A program made the position numbers and the translations under genes. From Phascolarctos cinereus (taxonomy: Eukaryota; Chordata; Mammalia; Diprotodontia; Phascolarctidae), in contig NW_018344164.1 of NCBI RefSeq assembly GCF_002099425.1, positions 2,355,001 through 2,419,000 on the forward strand: a DNA stretch of 64,000 nt. The letters run 5' to 3'. Below, in pieces: positions 25,601 to 33,159 of this stretch (its first letter is position 1; every line of letters starts with the position of its first letter). The notes below the pieces were generated by a model that was not told the origin of the DNA, searched no databases, and saw only the letters and a list, made by a program, of their open reading frames with translations.

Positions 25601-25605
25601 TCCAT
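297..25605 (-). CDS. NR1D2: Nuclear receptor REV-ERB beta, N-terminal half (4 coding exons, 3' part off window)
   Basis: Heme-binding orphan nuclear receptor that represses transcription at RORE sites and links the circadian clock to metabolism. CDS is join(25605-25590, 5660-5409, 4765-4677, 441-297) on the minus strand. Every junction has GT/AG ends and the frame holds throughout, giving 167 residues plus one base. The protein begins [17 protein letters not shown], the REV-ERB beta start. Residues 6-89 are a Ser-rich N-terminal domain. Residues 98-159 are the two-zinc-finger DNA-binding domain: Cys 98, 101, 115, 118 and Cys 135, 141, 151, 154, with P-box EGCKG and the end [15 protein letters not shown]1D2 rather than NR1D1 is shown by the MEVNAG start, the N-terminal domain and the RPL15 neighbour. 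The hinge, corepressor-binding and ligand-binding exons lie left of base 1. Intron 1 is 19.9 kb; introns 2 and 3 are 643 and 4235 bp. Confidence 0.97.
1237..1410 (-). repeat. MIR-core SINE remnant
   Basis: Contains degenerate GACAGGTGAGTAAACTGAAG and CACAGCAACAGGTGGC, the antisense MIR core and head. Lies in NR1D2 intron 3. Confidence 0.5.
2205..2735 (+). repeat. L1 3' end (5'-truncated)
   Basis: Starts at the CTTTTTGTGGTGGC block and has GATGCCCATCAATTAGGG and the L1 3' UTR, ending in an A-rich tail (AAATAAAAATGTTTAAAA). An 88-aa open stretch is the last part of ORF2 and not a host gene. Confidence 0.85.
3180..3830 (+). repeat. CR1/L3-like LINE remnant
   Basis: Contains GGGAACCTTGGGGGAAAGT and AGACTCAGGCTTGAGGTCAG, followed by a degenerate ACAATTCAGGCTGTCC, typical of old CR1/L3 copies. 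Coding capacity is lost. Confidence 0.5.
4677..4765 (-). CDS. NR1D2: NR1D2 exon 3, first zinc finger
   Basis: 89 bp, acceptor TGCCCTAG ending at 4766, donor GTAATG at 4676. Encodes [20 protein letters not shown] through CEGCK. The four zinc ligands are Cys 98, 101, 115 and 118. The exon ends on a codon boundary after Lys-119, inside the P-box recognition helix, the usual nuclear-receptor intron position. Confidence 0.97.
5409..5660 (-). CDS. NR1D2: NR1D2 exon 2, Ser-rich N-terminal domain
   Basis: 252 bp, residues 6 to the first base of codon 90. The acceptor TCTCTTCTAG ends at 5661 and the donor GTAAGTG starts at 5408. The protein reads [19 protein letters not shown], then many Ser/Pro pairs, and ends [10 protein letters not shown]. 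This is the A/B region of REV-ERB beta, which in the family is phosphorylated and weakly conserved; its Ser-Pro spacing suggests proline-directed kinase sites (inference). Confidence 0.96.
5925..6110 (+). repeat. MIR/THER1 SINE
   Basis: Sense MIR core: CTGCCTCAGTTTCCTCACCT followed by AATAATAGCACC and the 3' part. Lies in intron 1 near exon 2. Confidence 0.7.
6560..6840 (+). repeat. L2 3' end
   Basis: AAGCTTTTCCTGATTCCCTG, then GTCCCTGAGGGCAGTGACTA and TTTGTATCGCCCTG: the 3' UTR pattern of L2. Confidence 0.65.
7325..7560 (-). repeat. MIR/THER1 SINE
   Basis: Antisense MIR: GTGCTTTAAGGTGTGCAAAG, then GATGAGGAAACTGAAG and the head TTCTATCCACTATAAAGCAG. Confidence 0.6.
7725..7865 (+). repeat. 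L2 3' tail
   Basis: GGGAGCTTCCTGAGGGCAAA, ATGCTTAGCACAGG and CATTCAATAAATGCTTCAC, the L2 terminus. Confidence 0.7.
8310..8465 (-). repeat. MIR-core-related repeat
   Basis: Begins with TGGAAGGCTTCAAGTCCAAT and carries a degenerate ACAAATGAAGAAACTAAGGA core. The family was not resolved. Confidence 0.4.
9318..9452 (+). repeat. Marsupial tRNA-derived SINE
   Basis: GGGGCAGCTAGGTGGTGCAG start, box-B-like GAGTTCAAA, then CTTAACCCCAATTACC. Little diverged. The tail runs into a (GA)n repeat. Confidence 0.9.
9453..9512 (+). repeat. (GA)n microsatellite
   Basis: About 60 bp of GA repeats with one interruption, grown from the tail of the SINE just before it. Confidence 0.9.
9775..9890 (+). repeat. MIR fragment
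   Basis: CTTCATTACTTCATCTGTTA and AAATGAGGAGCCTGGATGAG are a sense MIR core fragment. Confidence 0.45.
10375..10500 (-). repeat. MIR fragment
   Basis: Antisense 3' half of MIR: CATGCAAAGCAATTCATGTG then CATCTCACTGGACACTCACC. The core is missing. Confidence 0.4.
10598..11190 (+). repeat. L1 3' end (5'-truncated)
   Basis: CTTTTTGTGGTGGCAAAGAA, CAGTTGGGGAATGGCTGAAC, then L1 3' UTR to an A-rich tail at about 11190. Confidence 0.88.
11540..11595 (+). repeat. L2 3' tail fragment
   Basis: GCACAGTGCTTGGCACACAG and TAAGTGCTATATAAATGCT are the last part of an L2. Confidence 0.55.
11825..12085 (-). repeat. MIR/THER1 SINE
   Basis: Antisense MIR with ATTTTTACAGATGAGTAAGC, then CACACAGCTAGTAAATGCCA and a degenerate head. 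Confidence 0.6.
12373..12546. mobile_element. Short non-autonomous hAT (Charlie-type) element
   Basis: 174 bp. Terminal inverted repeats CAGAGGTATCAAAC (12373-12386) and GTTTGACACCACTG (12533-12546) differ at two sites and match the CAGNGGTGTCAAAC ends of Charlie-type elements. Flanking octamers GCCTAGGG and GTCTACAG are compatible with a decayed 8-bp target duplication. No transposase. Confidence 0.75.
12957..13205 (+). repeat. SINE with RTE-type tail (MAR1-like)
   Basis: tRNA-like head (GTAGCTAGGTGGTACAGCGG), core with CCTCAGTTTTCTCATCTGTA, and a 3' tail with CCAAATGGGGTCAGAAAGAG and TCGGACACAACTGA, the RTE/BovB-like end thought to recruit RTE machinery. Confidence 0.85.
13610..13643 (+). 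repeat. (CT)n microsatellite
   Basis: About 34 bp of CT repeats directly before an L1 tail fragment. Confidence 0.9.
13668..13962 (+). repeat. L1 3' UTR fragment
   Basis: Only the last ~300 bp of L1: GGAAAATGCTATCCACATCC, CATGACTAATGTGAAAATAT, then GTTGAAAAATAAAAATAAAT. Confidence 0.85.
15800..16137 (+). repeat. LINE-like 3' end, family unresolved
   Basis: Contains GAGATGGCTCTCTGGAAAGG and an A-rich AATAAAATTTTATTTTTAAA end, a terminus I associate with marsupial LINE copies. The same terminus appears inverted at about 40590-40800. Confidence 0.4.
16139..16278 (+). repeat. Marsupial tRNA-derived SINE with target duplication
   Basis: GGGGCAGCTAGGTGGCGCAG start. Flanked by direct repeats AAAAATTAATACCGTA (16122-16137) and AAAAATTAATACTGTA (16279-16294), differing by one base. 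It inserted at the A/T-rich end of the preceding LINE. Confidence 0.92.
16780..16890 (+). repeat. MIR fragment
   Basis: CCTCCATTTCCTCAAGTCTG followed by an AACGAGGAGGCTGGA segment. Confidence 0.45.
16890..17300 (+). repeat. Old LINE-like segment (L2-type), with A-rich insert
   Basis: Pyrimidine-rich sequence with CTGGTCACCAATGACCTCTT, resembling coding parts of old CR1-clade LINEs. An A-rich simple repeat lies at 17106-17145. The family call is weak. Confidence 0.35.
17382..17559 (+). repeat. Marsupial tRNA-derived SINE with target duplication
   Basis: GGGGCAGCTAGGTGGTGCAG start and A-rich tail. Perfect 13-bp direct repeats CATATCAATTTCA at 17369-17381 and 17560-17572. Confidence 0.93.
17573..17880 (+). 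repeat. Dispersed repeat, family not named
   Basis: CTTTATAGACCGAACTCAGA, CAACAGACTTTTGAATAGGG and AATTTTGGCATCTGCATG are consistent with an old repeat whose other end is at 63610-63840 and 38750-38880. Confidence 0.35.
17920..18300 (+). repeat. CR1-clade LINE remnant
   Basis: Contains AATGACTCCCAATTCTCCAG and AACAGAACTCATCATTTTCC, a decayed reverse-transcriptase region of L2/CR1 type. Confidence 0.45.
18510..18690 (-). repeat. MIR-core-related repeat
   Basis: AGAGCTGGGAGGGACCTGAG then ATTACAGATGAGGCAACAGA and GATTTGCCCAGGGTCATATA. Confidence 0.5.
18770..19060 (+). repeat. L2 3' end
   Basis: CTCAGGTGGCACCTCCTCCA, GGAAGTCTCTTTGGATCTGC, then a decayed terminus. Confidence 0.55.
19245..19400 (-). 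repeat. MIR-core-related repeat
   Basis: TTTTACAATTGAGGAAACTG AGGTCCAGAGAGACC is a MIR-like antisense core. Confidence 0.5.
20640..22075 (+). repeat. Old L1, 3' half of ORF2 plus tail
   Basis: Decayed ORF2 end (words such as [11 protein letters not shown]), then CTCAAAATCACCAAGGGAAT, CCTCTGATCCAGTGATACCA and GTAGCTCTTTTTGTAATAGC, ending in AAATATAAAATAAAAG. It is more diverged than the copies at 10.6 and 41.8 kb. Confidence 0.75.
22495..22705 (+). repeat. Old tRNA-derived SINE
   Basis: GCTAGTGGACAGAGAGCTGG and CAGGAAGTCC form a tRNA-like head; the rest is diverged. Different from the young SINE family. Confidence 0.45.
23120..24260 (+). repeat. L2 LINE: reverse-transcriptase end and 3' UTR
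   Basis: Translations in different frames give fragments of the L2/CR1 [27 protein letters not shown] and [20 protein letters not shown]. The 3' end has CTACCTGAGGGTGAGGCCTG and a TTAAAAAAAATGCTTATTAA terminus. The 207- and 96-aa open stretches are pieces of it. It is broken, with frame changes, and ends just before the NR1D2 CpG island. Confidence 0.75.
24944..24985 (-). repeat. MIR core inside NR1D2 CpG island
   Basis: TTTTACAGATGGGGAAACTG AGGC is a well-kept antisense MIR core within CpG-island sequence of NR1D2 intron 1. Confidence 0.6.
25307..25312. promoter_or_regulatory. E-box CACGTG (1)
   Basis: Perfect palindromic E-box in intron 1 of NR1D2, about 280 bp downstream of the exon 1 donor. 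It sits in CACGTGTCCC, the same 10-mer as the next E-box. Possible CLOCK:BMAL1 or USF site. Confidence 0.6.
25330..25340 (+). promoter_or_regulatory. RORE (ROR/REV-ERB site)
   Basis: AATGTGGGTCA matches the WAWNTRGGTCA consensus at every position. It lies between two E-boxes in NR1D2 intron 1. NR1D2 protein itself binds ROREs, so autoregulation or cross-repression by NR1D1 is possible (inference). Confidence 0.55.
25357..25362. promoter_or_regulatory. E-box CACGTG (2)
   Basis: Second E-box in the same CACGTGTCCC context, exactly 50 bp from the first. Confidence 0.6.
25394..25401. promoter_or_regulatory. D-box TTATGTAA
   Basis: Perfect match to the PAR-bZIP (DBP/TEF/HLF) and NFIL3 site TTAYGTAA, an AT-rich island inside otherwise extremely GC-rich sequence. 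A TGACG half-CRE (CGTCA at 25407-25411) follows immediately. D-box control of Nr1d2 has been described in mouse clock studies. Confidence 0.6.
25466..25471. promoter_or_regulatory. E-box CACGTG (3)
   Basis: Third intron 1 E-box, about 120 bp downstream of the exon 1 donor, in GCGCACGTGGCTC. Confidence 0.6.
25590..25605 (-). CDS. NR1D2: NR1D2 exon 1, coding part (MEVNA plus one base)
   Basis: Only 16 coding bases: ATG at 25605, five codons and a single G, then the donor GTAAGAG at 25589. The G joins GA from exon 2 to make Gly-6. The start context is GCACCATGG, a good Kozak match. The 5' UTR runs upward from 25606 into GC-rich sequence; its start cannot be fixed from sequence alone and may lie around 25.8-26.0 kb. 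Confidence 0.93.
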
Positions 25606-26009
25606 GGTGCCCTCGCGGCCCGCCCCGGGCGCTTCAGTCCTGCGTCCCCCCGGGCCCGAGCAGGAGGAGGCGGCGGCGCCGGCGGCTGCGGGCGCCCTTC
25701 ATGGGCCGGACGGGCGCCCCGGGACCGAGACCGGCGGGCAGGGAGGGAGCTCCGGGGGCCGCCCGCGCCGGGGACCGGGCAACAAAGGCGGCGGAGGCGG
25801 CGGCGGCCGAGGAGGAGGCTGCGGAGGCTTCCTGCAAAGCTGCGCAGCGCGGAGGGGAGAGGAGGGAGAGGGAGAGAGGAGAGCGAGCGCGGCGGCCGAG
25901 GAGCCGAGCGCAGGGAGCGGAGGGGGGCCGAGCGCGGGGAGGGGAGGGAGCGGGCACCGCGGGGAGGGGAGGGGAGGGGAAGGAGGGGGAGGGCGGGCCG
26001 GCAGCGCGG

Positions 26010-26015
26010 CACGTG
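26010..26015. promoter_or_regulatory. E-box CACGTG (4)
   Basis: In GGCACGTGACC, about 400 bp upstream of the NR1D2 start codon, so in the promoter or 5' UTR. CACGTGAC also fits USF/MITF-family sites. Confidence 0.55.
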
Positions 26016-26029
26016 ACCCGCGCGCGCAC

Positions 26030-26340
26030 ACCCCCGCCCTCCCTCCGCCGCCCCTCCCCCTTCCTCCTCCCTCTCCATCCTTGGCCTCTCCTCCCCCTCC
26101 ATCCTCCTCTTCCCCATCCCCTCCTTCTTCCTCCAGCCTCCTCTCCCTTTCCTACTCCCCATCCTCTTTTCTCTTCTTCTCTCCCCCCCCTCCCTACTTT
26201 TTACTCCCCCTCCTTCCCTCCTGCTACTGAGCTTCCCCTAATCCCCCCTTCTGGCCCCTCTCTTCTCCCTCCCCTTTCCCCATCTTTCCTCCCTTCCCGC
26301 AGCTTTCTTCCCTGTCCCTCTGACTCCTCCTGTACCCTTT
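26030..26340 (+). repeat. Long polypyrimidine tract
   Basis: About 300 bp almost purely C and T on the plus strand, immediately upstream of the NR1D2 CpG island. Similar C/T-rich sequence resumes at 26540-26765. It explains the long Pro/Ser open frames. Confidence 0.9.
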
Positions 26341-26344
26341 CCCC

Positions 26345-26530
26345 TCCTCCGGATAGCCCAGTGGATAGAGCTGGGAGACCTCAGTTCAAACGCCATCTCT
26401 GGCAATTGTTTATTCCGTGTATGATCATCCCCCAAGACCGCCACCAACCCGAAAGTCACTTAACCCCCCACTCATTTTCCTCATCCATAATATCAAGGGC
26501 TTGACTTCTAAGGTCCCTTCCAGTTCTCGG
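26345..26530 (+). repeat. tRNA-derived SINE/MIR
   Basis: GCCCAGTGGATAGAGCTGGG and GACCTCAGTTCAAACGCC form the head; TTTTCCTCATCCATAATATC the core; CTAAGGTCCCTTCCAGTTCT follows. It sits inside the pyrimidine-rich block. Confidence 0.65.
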
Positions 26531-26539
26531 TCTCTGACC

Positions 26540-27160
26540 CTGTGCTCTTCTTCCAGTCCTCTTCCCAGCCCCTTCCTCACCCCTACTTCTCTTCCTCTCC
26601 CCTCCCTCTTCTCCCTTCTTCTTTCTCCTCCTCCTCCCACCACTAGCCCAGCCCAAGTTTCTAGCTTGGTCTTCCCCTTCTTCCCTGCTCCCCTCCTGAT
26701 ATCTCCCCTTCTACCAGCCCACTACCTTTCTCCTGGGTCAGGCAGCTCCAGGAGTCTCTCCTTTCCCTGTCTGCCCCTGTGATGTTTTTTTGCTGCTCTG
26801 CCTTTTCACTTTCCCTCTGGCTTCTGGTCTGCATCCTCAGACTGACCAAACCTCTGGGTGGCCAAGAAGCCATATCTCACGTGGGGAAGGAGGCACTGAC
26901 TGCTGTTTAGGTTCAGGAAAGAGAGGGAGAAAAGGCTCACTTCAGTGCCTTATTACTCTTGCAGATGTTTGGAATCCTGGGCAAAGCAGCTTTTCAGAAG
27001 TTGATATCTCCTCCCATGTTTACGCTACCAAAGTATGTCCTACCTTTTTGCTCAGTCTCAGACTTCACTGATGGCACTCTCTCACTGGGTCTTAAGGACT
27101 CACAGTCAAAATGCAAATCCTACCATATTTGGTGGGAAGCTGGGTGCATAGTAGAATCCT
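26540..27160. other. NR1D2 upstream flank, no gene seen
   Basis: C/T-rich to about 26765, then ordinary sequence. No exon or RNA gene recognised. Confidence 0.5.
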
Positions 27161-27164
27161 AAAA

Positions 27165-27310
27165 TTGTGGATTTTTCACTGGTAAGGACTTCAGAGGTCA
27201 TCTTGTCCAACCCCTTCAATTTCCTCAGGAGGAAACTGGGTCTGAGAGATTATTACTTGCAAACAGTAACAGCCCAGCTTCTAACCCAGGTCCTCAGACT
27301 CCAAAATTTG
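27165..27310 (-). repeat. MIR-core-related repeat
   Basis: GTAAGGACTTCAGAGGTCAT, CTTGTCCAACCCCTTCAAT and AGGAGGAAACTGGGTCTG. Confidence 0.5.
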
Positions 27311-28480
27311 TTCCAGAGTTAACCTTAGGACAATTTGCCGCTGGTCCCCCAAGGCCTTTCTGCCTGGCAAAGGGCCTGGGTTGTGTTTCTTGCTCACACT
27401 TCTGAACCATGAGCAGTTGAGAATGTATGAAATTTCAAAACTGTTTAGGTCATAACAATCCTGAAAATAGTGCAGCCATTCAGGGATCTAGTCTAGCTCC
27501 TAGCTGATTTCTAGTCTTGCTGTAGTAGTTCTTCAGATATTTATTGAATAAATAAATGGTTCTTACCAGGTTTCAATTTTTGTCTTCCAGGGTCTGTGAA
27601 GTGCTGGATGGATTTTATTCAGACCAGCTTGTCCAAAGGTGTCCTCGAAGCTTATCAAGGTCATTTATGGTGGATATCCAGAATCAACCTGTTCTTTGAC
27701 TGAACTGTTGGATTTATGGTTTATTTCAAACCAGAGTCAAAAAATCCTCCAAGTGACTGTAGCAAGATCTTTGGGGCCCATTTCTATACAAACCTACCCC
27801 TCTACAGGGCCAGTTCATCTTAGGAGTTGAAAATAAAGGTCCAGCAGTCATCCTGCAGGGATGACCATCCTGCACACAGTGTGTGGGTTATCAGTACCTT
27901 TTTAGGCCTTGGCAACCTGCTCAAGGGCCCTTTGTCCAGGTGATAGGAAGTAATTTTCCCTGAGGATGACATCTTGAAGAGCTTTCACCACGTAAGAATA
28001 ACACCTCCATACAAGGACATTTCCAAGGAAAAGGTTGGGTAGAGAAAGGCAAGGATAAACAAGAATGTCTGGGAGGCATTCTGAGAAAATTGTTTAATCA
28101 AATTAGAGGTCTTCAAATAAAGACCTCATCTTTTTCCTGAAAGCGGTAGAAGTATTGCAAGTACAAAATCATAGTTGTATTCATTAATGTGTGTGGTCTG
28201 TTGAGCTAACTGTAATAATTAGATTAATTAGACTAATACCATCCCCATTCAAAGATGTTACTGATGGTGATTATTTTGTGTATATGCAGGCAAGGGATGA
28301 CAAAAATAAGTCCAACCAACAATTTCTTCATAGCAGATGTCCTTTGACTTGTGGCTGCAGTTTTCTTTGGCCAAATTTAATCATTCTGCTTCCTTGATTG
28401 ACCCTTGACATGAGTTCTTCACCCAAAAACTTCTACCCCTCTCTTTATAGCTACATGAATATTTGCTTCACAGGAATACT

Positions 28481-28504
28481 TATGCATACGCATGCACACG
28501 CGCA

Positions 28505-28542
<38 letters not shown>
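28481..28542 (+). repeat. 62-bp alternating purine-pyrimidine run with (CA)n
   Basis: Unbroken alternation: TATGCATACGCATGCACACG, then a CG-rich part GCATGCGCGCGCGC, then (CA)n. A strong Z-DNA candidate. Confidence 0.95.
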
Positions 28543-28544
28543 GC

Positions 28545-29445
28545 CATTGGTTACTCTGCCATTCAGTATATAACACATGGATTATATTAAAGTGGTCAAG
28601 AAACTAAATATATCTATGGTATGTGTGTGAGTAGAGCGCATAGGAAATTAGGAGGCATTGACCCTATAAAGCTTTAGTCTAATTTGGAGCCTAATACCAT
28701 ATTGGTTCTAGACTTGGTCTACTCATATTTCAAAAAGCCCACCATCATTTTTTGACTTGAGTCTCCCCTTTTTTTGTCAGTTAATGCATCATCAGACAGT
28801 GCTGCCTGCATAGCAGAATTCAGCGTTCATCCTTGTGTTGCCAGCAAAAATCTTACACCATATGTAGGTAGGTCTTCCTTGGTTTAAGCATTCTTTCATT
28901 AATCATTTGATATTTGTTGAGCCTTTTTCTGTGAGCAAGATATGTGTCTGCAAAGGTGACAAGACACAGTCCCTGCACTCTAGAAGCCTCTCAGTCTTCT
29001 CCAGGATTATTGCCAGCCAGTATTTTTGAATCAGCCCTGCAGAGTAGTACACAATTAGTCATATCTTGCTTGGCATGTGCATTCCAGTGCAGTCACTGGT
29101 CTTATCGGTTCCTGGATGACTCTCCCTAGGACACTGGTGATGTTCCTAGGCTGTTGAGTTGCAGTTTCCTAAAGGGCACGACTGTAATTAAGCATTGGCA
29201 TACGTAATTTTGGCTGCCTAGAGCAGGTTGAATAATACTCTACCTCTCTTTCTACCCTACTTAGTTACATCAATTCAAATCAACAAGCATTGGTGATGGA
29301 AATGAGTTGCAAGGAGCACCCAGCACCCTCTCTAACTAGACTGTGATGGAATAAGCTTTGGATTGTGCTCTTTTCAAGGCCCCCTAACTGGCGTAGGGGC
29401 ATTTTTCTCTCATCCTCCTCTTTTCAGCATTTCACTGAGAAGGAA
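28545..29445. other. Intergenic DNA, nothing recognised
   Basis: No exon, RNA gene or classifiable repeat seen. A short (GA)n lies at 29446-29462. Confidence 0.4.
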
Positions 29446-29587
29446 GAGAGAGAGAGAGAGAGAATAAAGTGGGAGTGGGAGCGAAGGGATGGGGGAGAAA
29501 GCAGTGCAGGAGAAAGAAGGAAACCATCAGATAAATACCAAGAATGGAAAAATCACCACCCTGCATAAAGTCCCATTTACTGCTTCT

Positions 29588-29818
29588 GACTGTTTATTGT
29601 GCAGTTGTGTCTGACTCTTCGTGACCCCATTTGGGTTTTGTTGGCAGAAATACTGGACTGTTTTGCCATTTTCCTCTCCAGCTCATTTTATGAATGAGGA
29701 AACTGAAGCAAATGGGATTAAGTGACTTGCTTACGGTCACACAGCTAGTAAGTGTCAGAGGCTAGATTTGAACTGCAAGCCCAACACTATCTACCGCACC
29801 ACTATCTAGCTGCCCCAC
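29588..29818 (-). repeat. SINE with RTE-type tail (MAR1-like)
   Basis: Antisense copy: GTTGTGTCTGACTCTTCGTG ACCCCATTTGGG is the RTE-type tail, AATGAGGAAACTGAAGC the core and CTATCTAGCTGCCCC the head. Confidence 0.85.
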
Positions 29819-29829
29819 TCTGTGCAGTA

Positions 29830-30940
29830 GGCAAAAAAAAAAATGTTCTCATTGAGCTGCCTTGTTAAGGTTTTACTTTATTCAGTCTGTTGCCCTCTTG
29901 GAGTCCCTTCCTGGTCCAGTCCCAACAGAGGAAGGGAATTTTGTCTTTTATGTCTTACCACCCTATATAACATTAAAAGAAATCAAAGACAATCCATAAT
30001 GAAAACCATCTAGCCAAGATGGCCCATTAAGTAGAGTGAAAAAATATGTGGTTCCATCTGGTGGACCAAGTAGAATTCATAGGCTTAACAACGTACTTCA
30101 ACTGAAAGAAAGAGCATAAAAAGAGAGGAAAGTGATGACTCATGCTTGCCTAGATAGGAGTGCTTTTAGAACTGTCCAGTTGTATCCAGTACTCAGGTAT
30201 TTTTTTCTAACAAGCTTCACAATTCGAGTAATAACTTCCTAGAAGTAAATCATCATTAAAACATCAAACCTAGCTTTAAAAAAAAAAAAACATTGCATGC
30301 CATCTTACCAAAAGAACACCAGAAAAGGAAAAACAAAAACAAAACATTTTGTCAGTGAAAATTTCTTGAAATGCTGTAATTTCATGTGACTTGCAGTCTA
30401 TGGACTAATCTGATTTTAATTGGTCAGGTCTGATTTTCTACTTTGGGCTTCTGGAATTAACATATCAGTTTTGTGACTGTCTTATAATAAAGGCCAAAGG
30501 AAAATTATTTCCTTAAATGCTGAGCAACGATTTGAATTTCCTTAAACGTTACACTATTTAGTATGTGGGGTAAAGAAATGTCAGCAGGGTTGGAGATTTT
30601 TGTGATTGTTTTATGGACTATTTTCTCTCTACGAAACTACTAAGCATAACAGAAGAGTCTGGATTTTTTTCTTCAAGGTTAATTTTAAATTAATATAAAA
30701 TTAATTTTTATGTAAAAAAGCCAAATACTTATCAATGGTACAACACCATAATACAAAGTATTCAATATCCAAATTATTGTACCCACAAAACCAGTAAGGG
30801 TTAGGAAATGGGAGGGGAGAAAAAGGAGATGGGCTGCAGACACCATAGTACAAAGCTGAGAAGCTGGTTTTTAGAATCCTTCAACTCTTTCCATTGACCC
30901 CACCACTTAACTGTTTTTCTTTGTTATAAAGCAGGATTCA
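29830..30940. other. Intergenic DNA, nothing recognised
   Basis: AT-rich with homopolymer A runs (for example 30276-30290). No coding or RNA signal seen. Confidence 0.4.
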
Positions 30941-30949
30941 ATTCCAGGG

Positions 30950-31205
30950 TGGGATTATTATTGTTAATGATAATAGCAAACAATTATATAATGCTTTAAG
31001 GTTTGCAAAATGCTTTACAAATATCTCATTGAAGCCTCCTACCTGAAAAATAGGTGCTCTTATTATCCACATTTTACAGATGAAGAAACCAAGACAGAGG
31101 TTTAGTGACTTGCTCTGAGTCACACAGCTAGTGTCTGAGACTGAATTTGAACTCAGGTCTTCTGGGCTCCAGGTGAAGTACTCTCTATATTGCACCACTT
31201 AGCTG
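30950..31205 (-). repeat. MIR/THER1 SINE, near full length
   Basis: ATAATGCTTTAAGGTTTGCA, CATTTTACAGATGAAGAAAC, CACACAGCTAGTGTCTGAGA and a head end GCACCACTTAGCTG. Confidence 0.7.
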
Positions 31206-31209
31206 TGAT

Positions 31210-33155
31210 AGAAAAACCAAAAAGCATCAATAAAACTTTTTTTTTAATTTAATGTTGTGACTGTCAGTCTCAGAATGTTCCAAGGCTCCATTAGAGACAG
31301 TAAAACTCATCTTCACTTTATCTTGGATTCCATGACATGACAGGTATAAAGTCATCCTGGAACTATAAAAGAGAATGATTAGAACTAACTATCATGTCCA
31401 CAAAAAAATAACATTTTATCCTCAGAATTCAGCAACTTGTGTTTTGGCAGGGCCAGTGGAGGGCTTGGTTCTCCCTTCTAAATTCTATGCTTTTGTTCTG
31501 GATATTGCCAGCACAAGTTAATTTGAATAACCCTGCCCAGTGTGTTGCTGCCTGGGTGCTTGGAGAGAGAGGGCACAACGCTGTGAGATTCATCAGAACC
31601 TAATGTGATGTTGAGATGGAAATGGCCTTGGAAGAGAAGAAGAACCAGGTGCTCCTGATCATTGGGAGGCTTCTAACACAGGGAGGAAAAATGTCTCAAG
31701 CCAAGTGATAGTACCTTGAAACGTGACCCTTGTCTGGTGTGAGAGACTCCTGTGACAAAAAGGGTTGAGGTAGACTTGAGGGAATTTCTCCCTTCTCTGG
31801 CTCATTGTCCTCACCTAGACGATCTGGGAACTTCACTCTCTGATGAGTTTGTCACTAACTCTACTTGGAAAACCACAGTTATGAAATACAAAGAATGAAA
31901 AGATGTATTTACATGGATTTTCCACAGTTTTGTGGGATCTCATGCTGTGTGACTCACCCATTTCTCTTGTAAATTCTACATCAGGAGGTGTTATAAGGAT
32001 TTTGTTTTTCTTTCTTTTTCAATGAGGGCAGGTGTGAGGTGGGGGGAGGTGGGAAGGAGAGAAGATAGACTTACATTCATTAAAAAAAGAATAATAAAAA
32101 AGCATGAACCAAAAATAATGATAAAATTTACCAGCAACTGTAGAAATAAAATGAATTATACATAGGTGGTCCACCCAACATACTAGGAACCTTCTTGTAG
32201 TTCTCTTGACATCAAATAGATACCAGTAAAGCACATAGGCCGCTGGTTGTTTGGGCTCTCTTGTTTTTGTTATATGACTAACCCACCTTTTCCCAGCCAC
32301 ATTGTCTCTAATGAAATCCTTCACACTACTTCTTCACAATTCTCTTTTTTTTGGCAATGTATTGCAGTTGATTCAGTCCTACTCTGTGCCTTTCCACTGT
32401 TCTTTGGGTGACCTGTCATGTTAATTCTTTGTTGACTGTGGCATTCCCTGTCTAGGAGCTGGATGAAATCACTGGAAGAATATCAATGTCAAAAATATGG
32501 GCCCTATTTTGGGGGAAAGCTTGGGGACCATTATAACCACTATACTCTTTCCCCATAGCAATCCAGCCTGCTTTCCTCCTGTTTTAGTGGTAAGGAAAGG
32601 CTTTTTGATTGTTTCCTGGGCATGCATTCAAAAGGCACTGTCCAAAAAGAGAGTTTCTCTCCTTTCTTTTCTATCTAGCTGCTTTCAAATGAAGAAGTAA
32701 AGACTTCTGTAAGCCTCGGGGTAGGAGAGAGCTTGTAGTAGTGACCTTCTCTTCGTAGGTGATTGATACAAAGCCATGAGCACGGCGCACAGCAGTAGTT
32801 TCTATCCCATTTGTATATATTCATTTCCTGTTTAGGCAAAAGAGTGTTGGAGATAGAACAGACTAGGCTGTGACCTTGTGAGCTTCAAAAGGTTAGAAGA
32901 ATGAGCCACCAGAGGTCAAGTAGTAGAAAACCATGCCAGAATTTGTGGGCAGTCAAGCCCAGTAAGGAGTGATGCGCCAAGGGAACCGCTTACTCCACGG
33001 GATCAGAGGCAAGCAAGAAAGAACTGTCCATCAGCTATGCTGCAAGGTGGGCGGTGAATACTTTGTAGAAAATGCTTTCAGTTTAAGCTCCCTCTCCCCA
33101 GGGACTGAGGAGGAATAGGAGAGAGGGTCCCTGAGTACTGGGGGAATACTTTGTG
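31210..33155. other. Intergenic DNA, nothing certain
   Basis: No exon or RNA gene recognised. 32010-32090 on the minus strand resembles a C/T- and A-rich LINE end, too weak to name. Confidence 0.35.
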
Positions 33156-33159
33156 CTTC

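Larger units (their letters stand above)
24300..26030. promoter_or_regulatory. NR1D2: CpG-island promoter of NR1D2
   Basis: Very GC- and CpG-rich block around exon 1 of NR1D2, sharply different from the AT-rich DNA on both sides. It has many GC boxes (GGGGCGGGG) and no clear TATA box on the minus strand. Long open frames on all strands here are a by-product of low stop-codon density. It contains the E-box, D-box and RORE matches listed below and, at 24944-24985, a fossil MIR core. Confidence 0.9.

Noticed and set aside
25001-26504. Very long open frames (409 and 436 aa plus, others on both strands)
   Set aside because: They overlap on all frames and strands in CpG-island and C/T-rich DNA, are low-complexity Pro/Arg/Gly/Ser, and span the NR1D2 first exon. 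Stop codons are simply rare there.
28398-28607. His-Thr repeat protein
   Set aside because: Translation of a (CA)n run.
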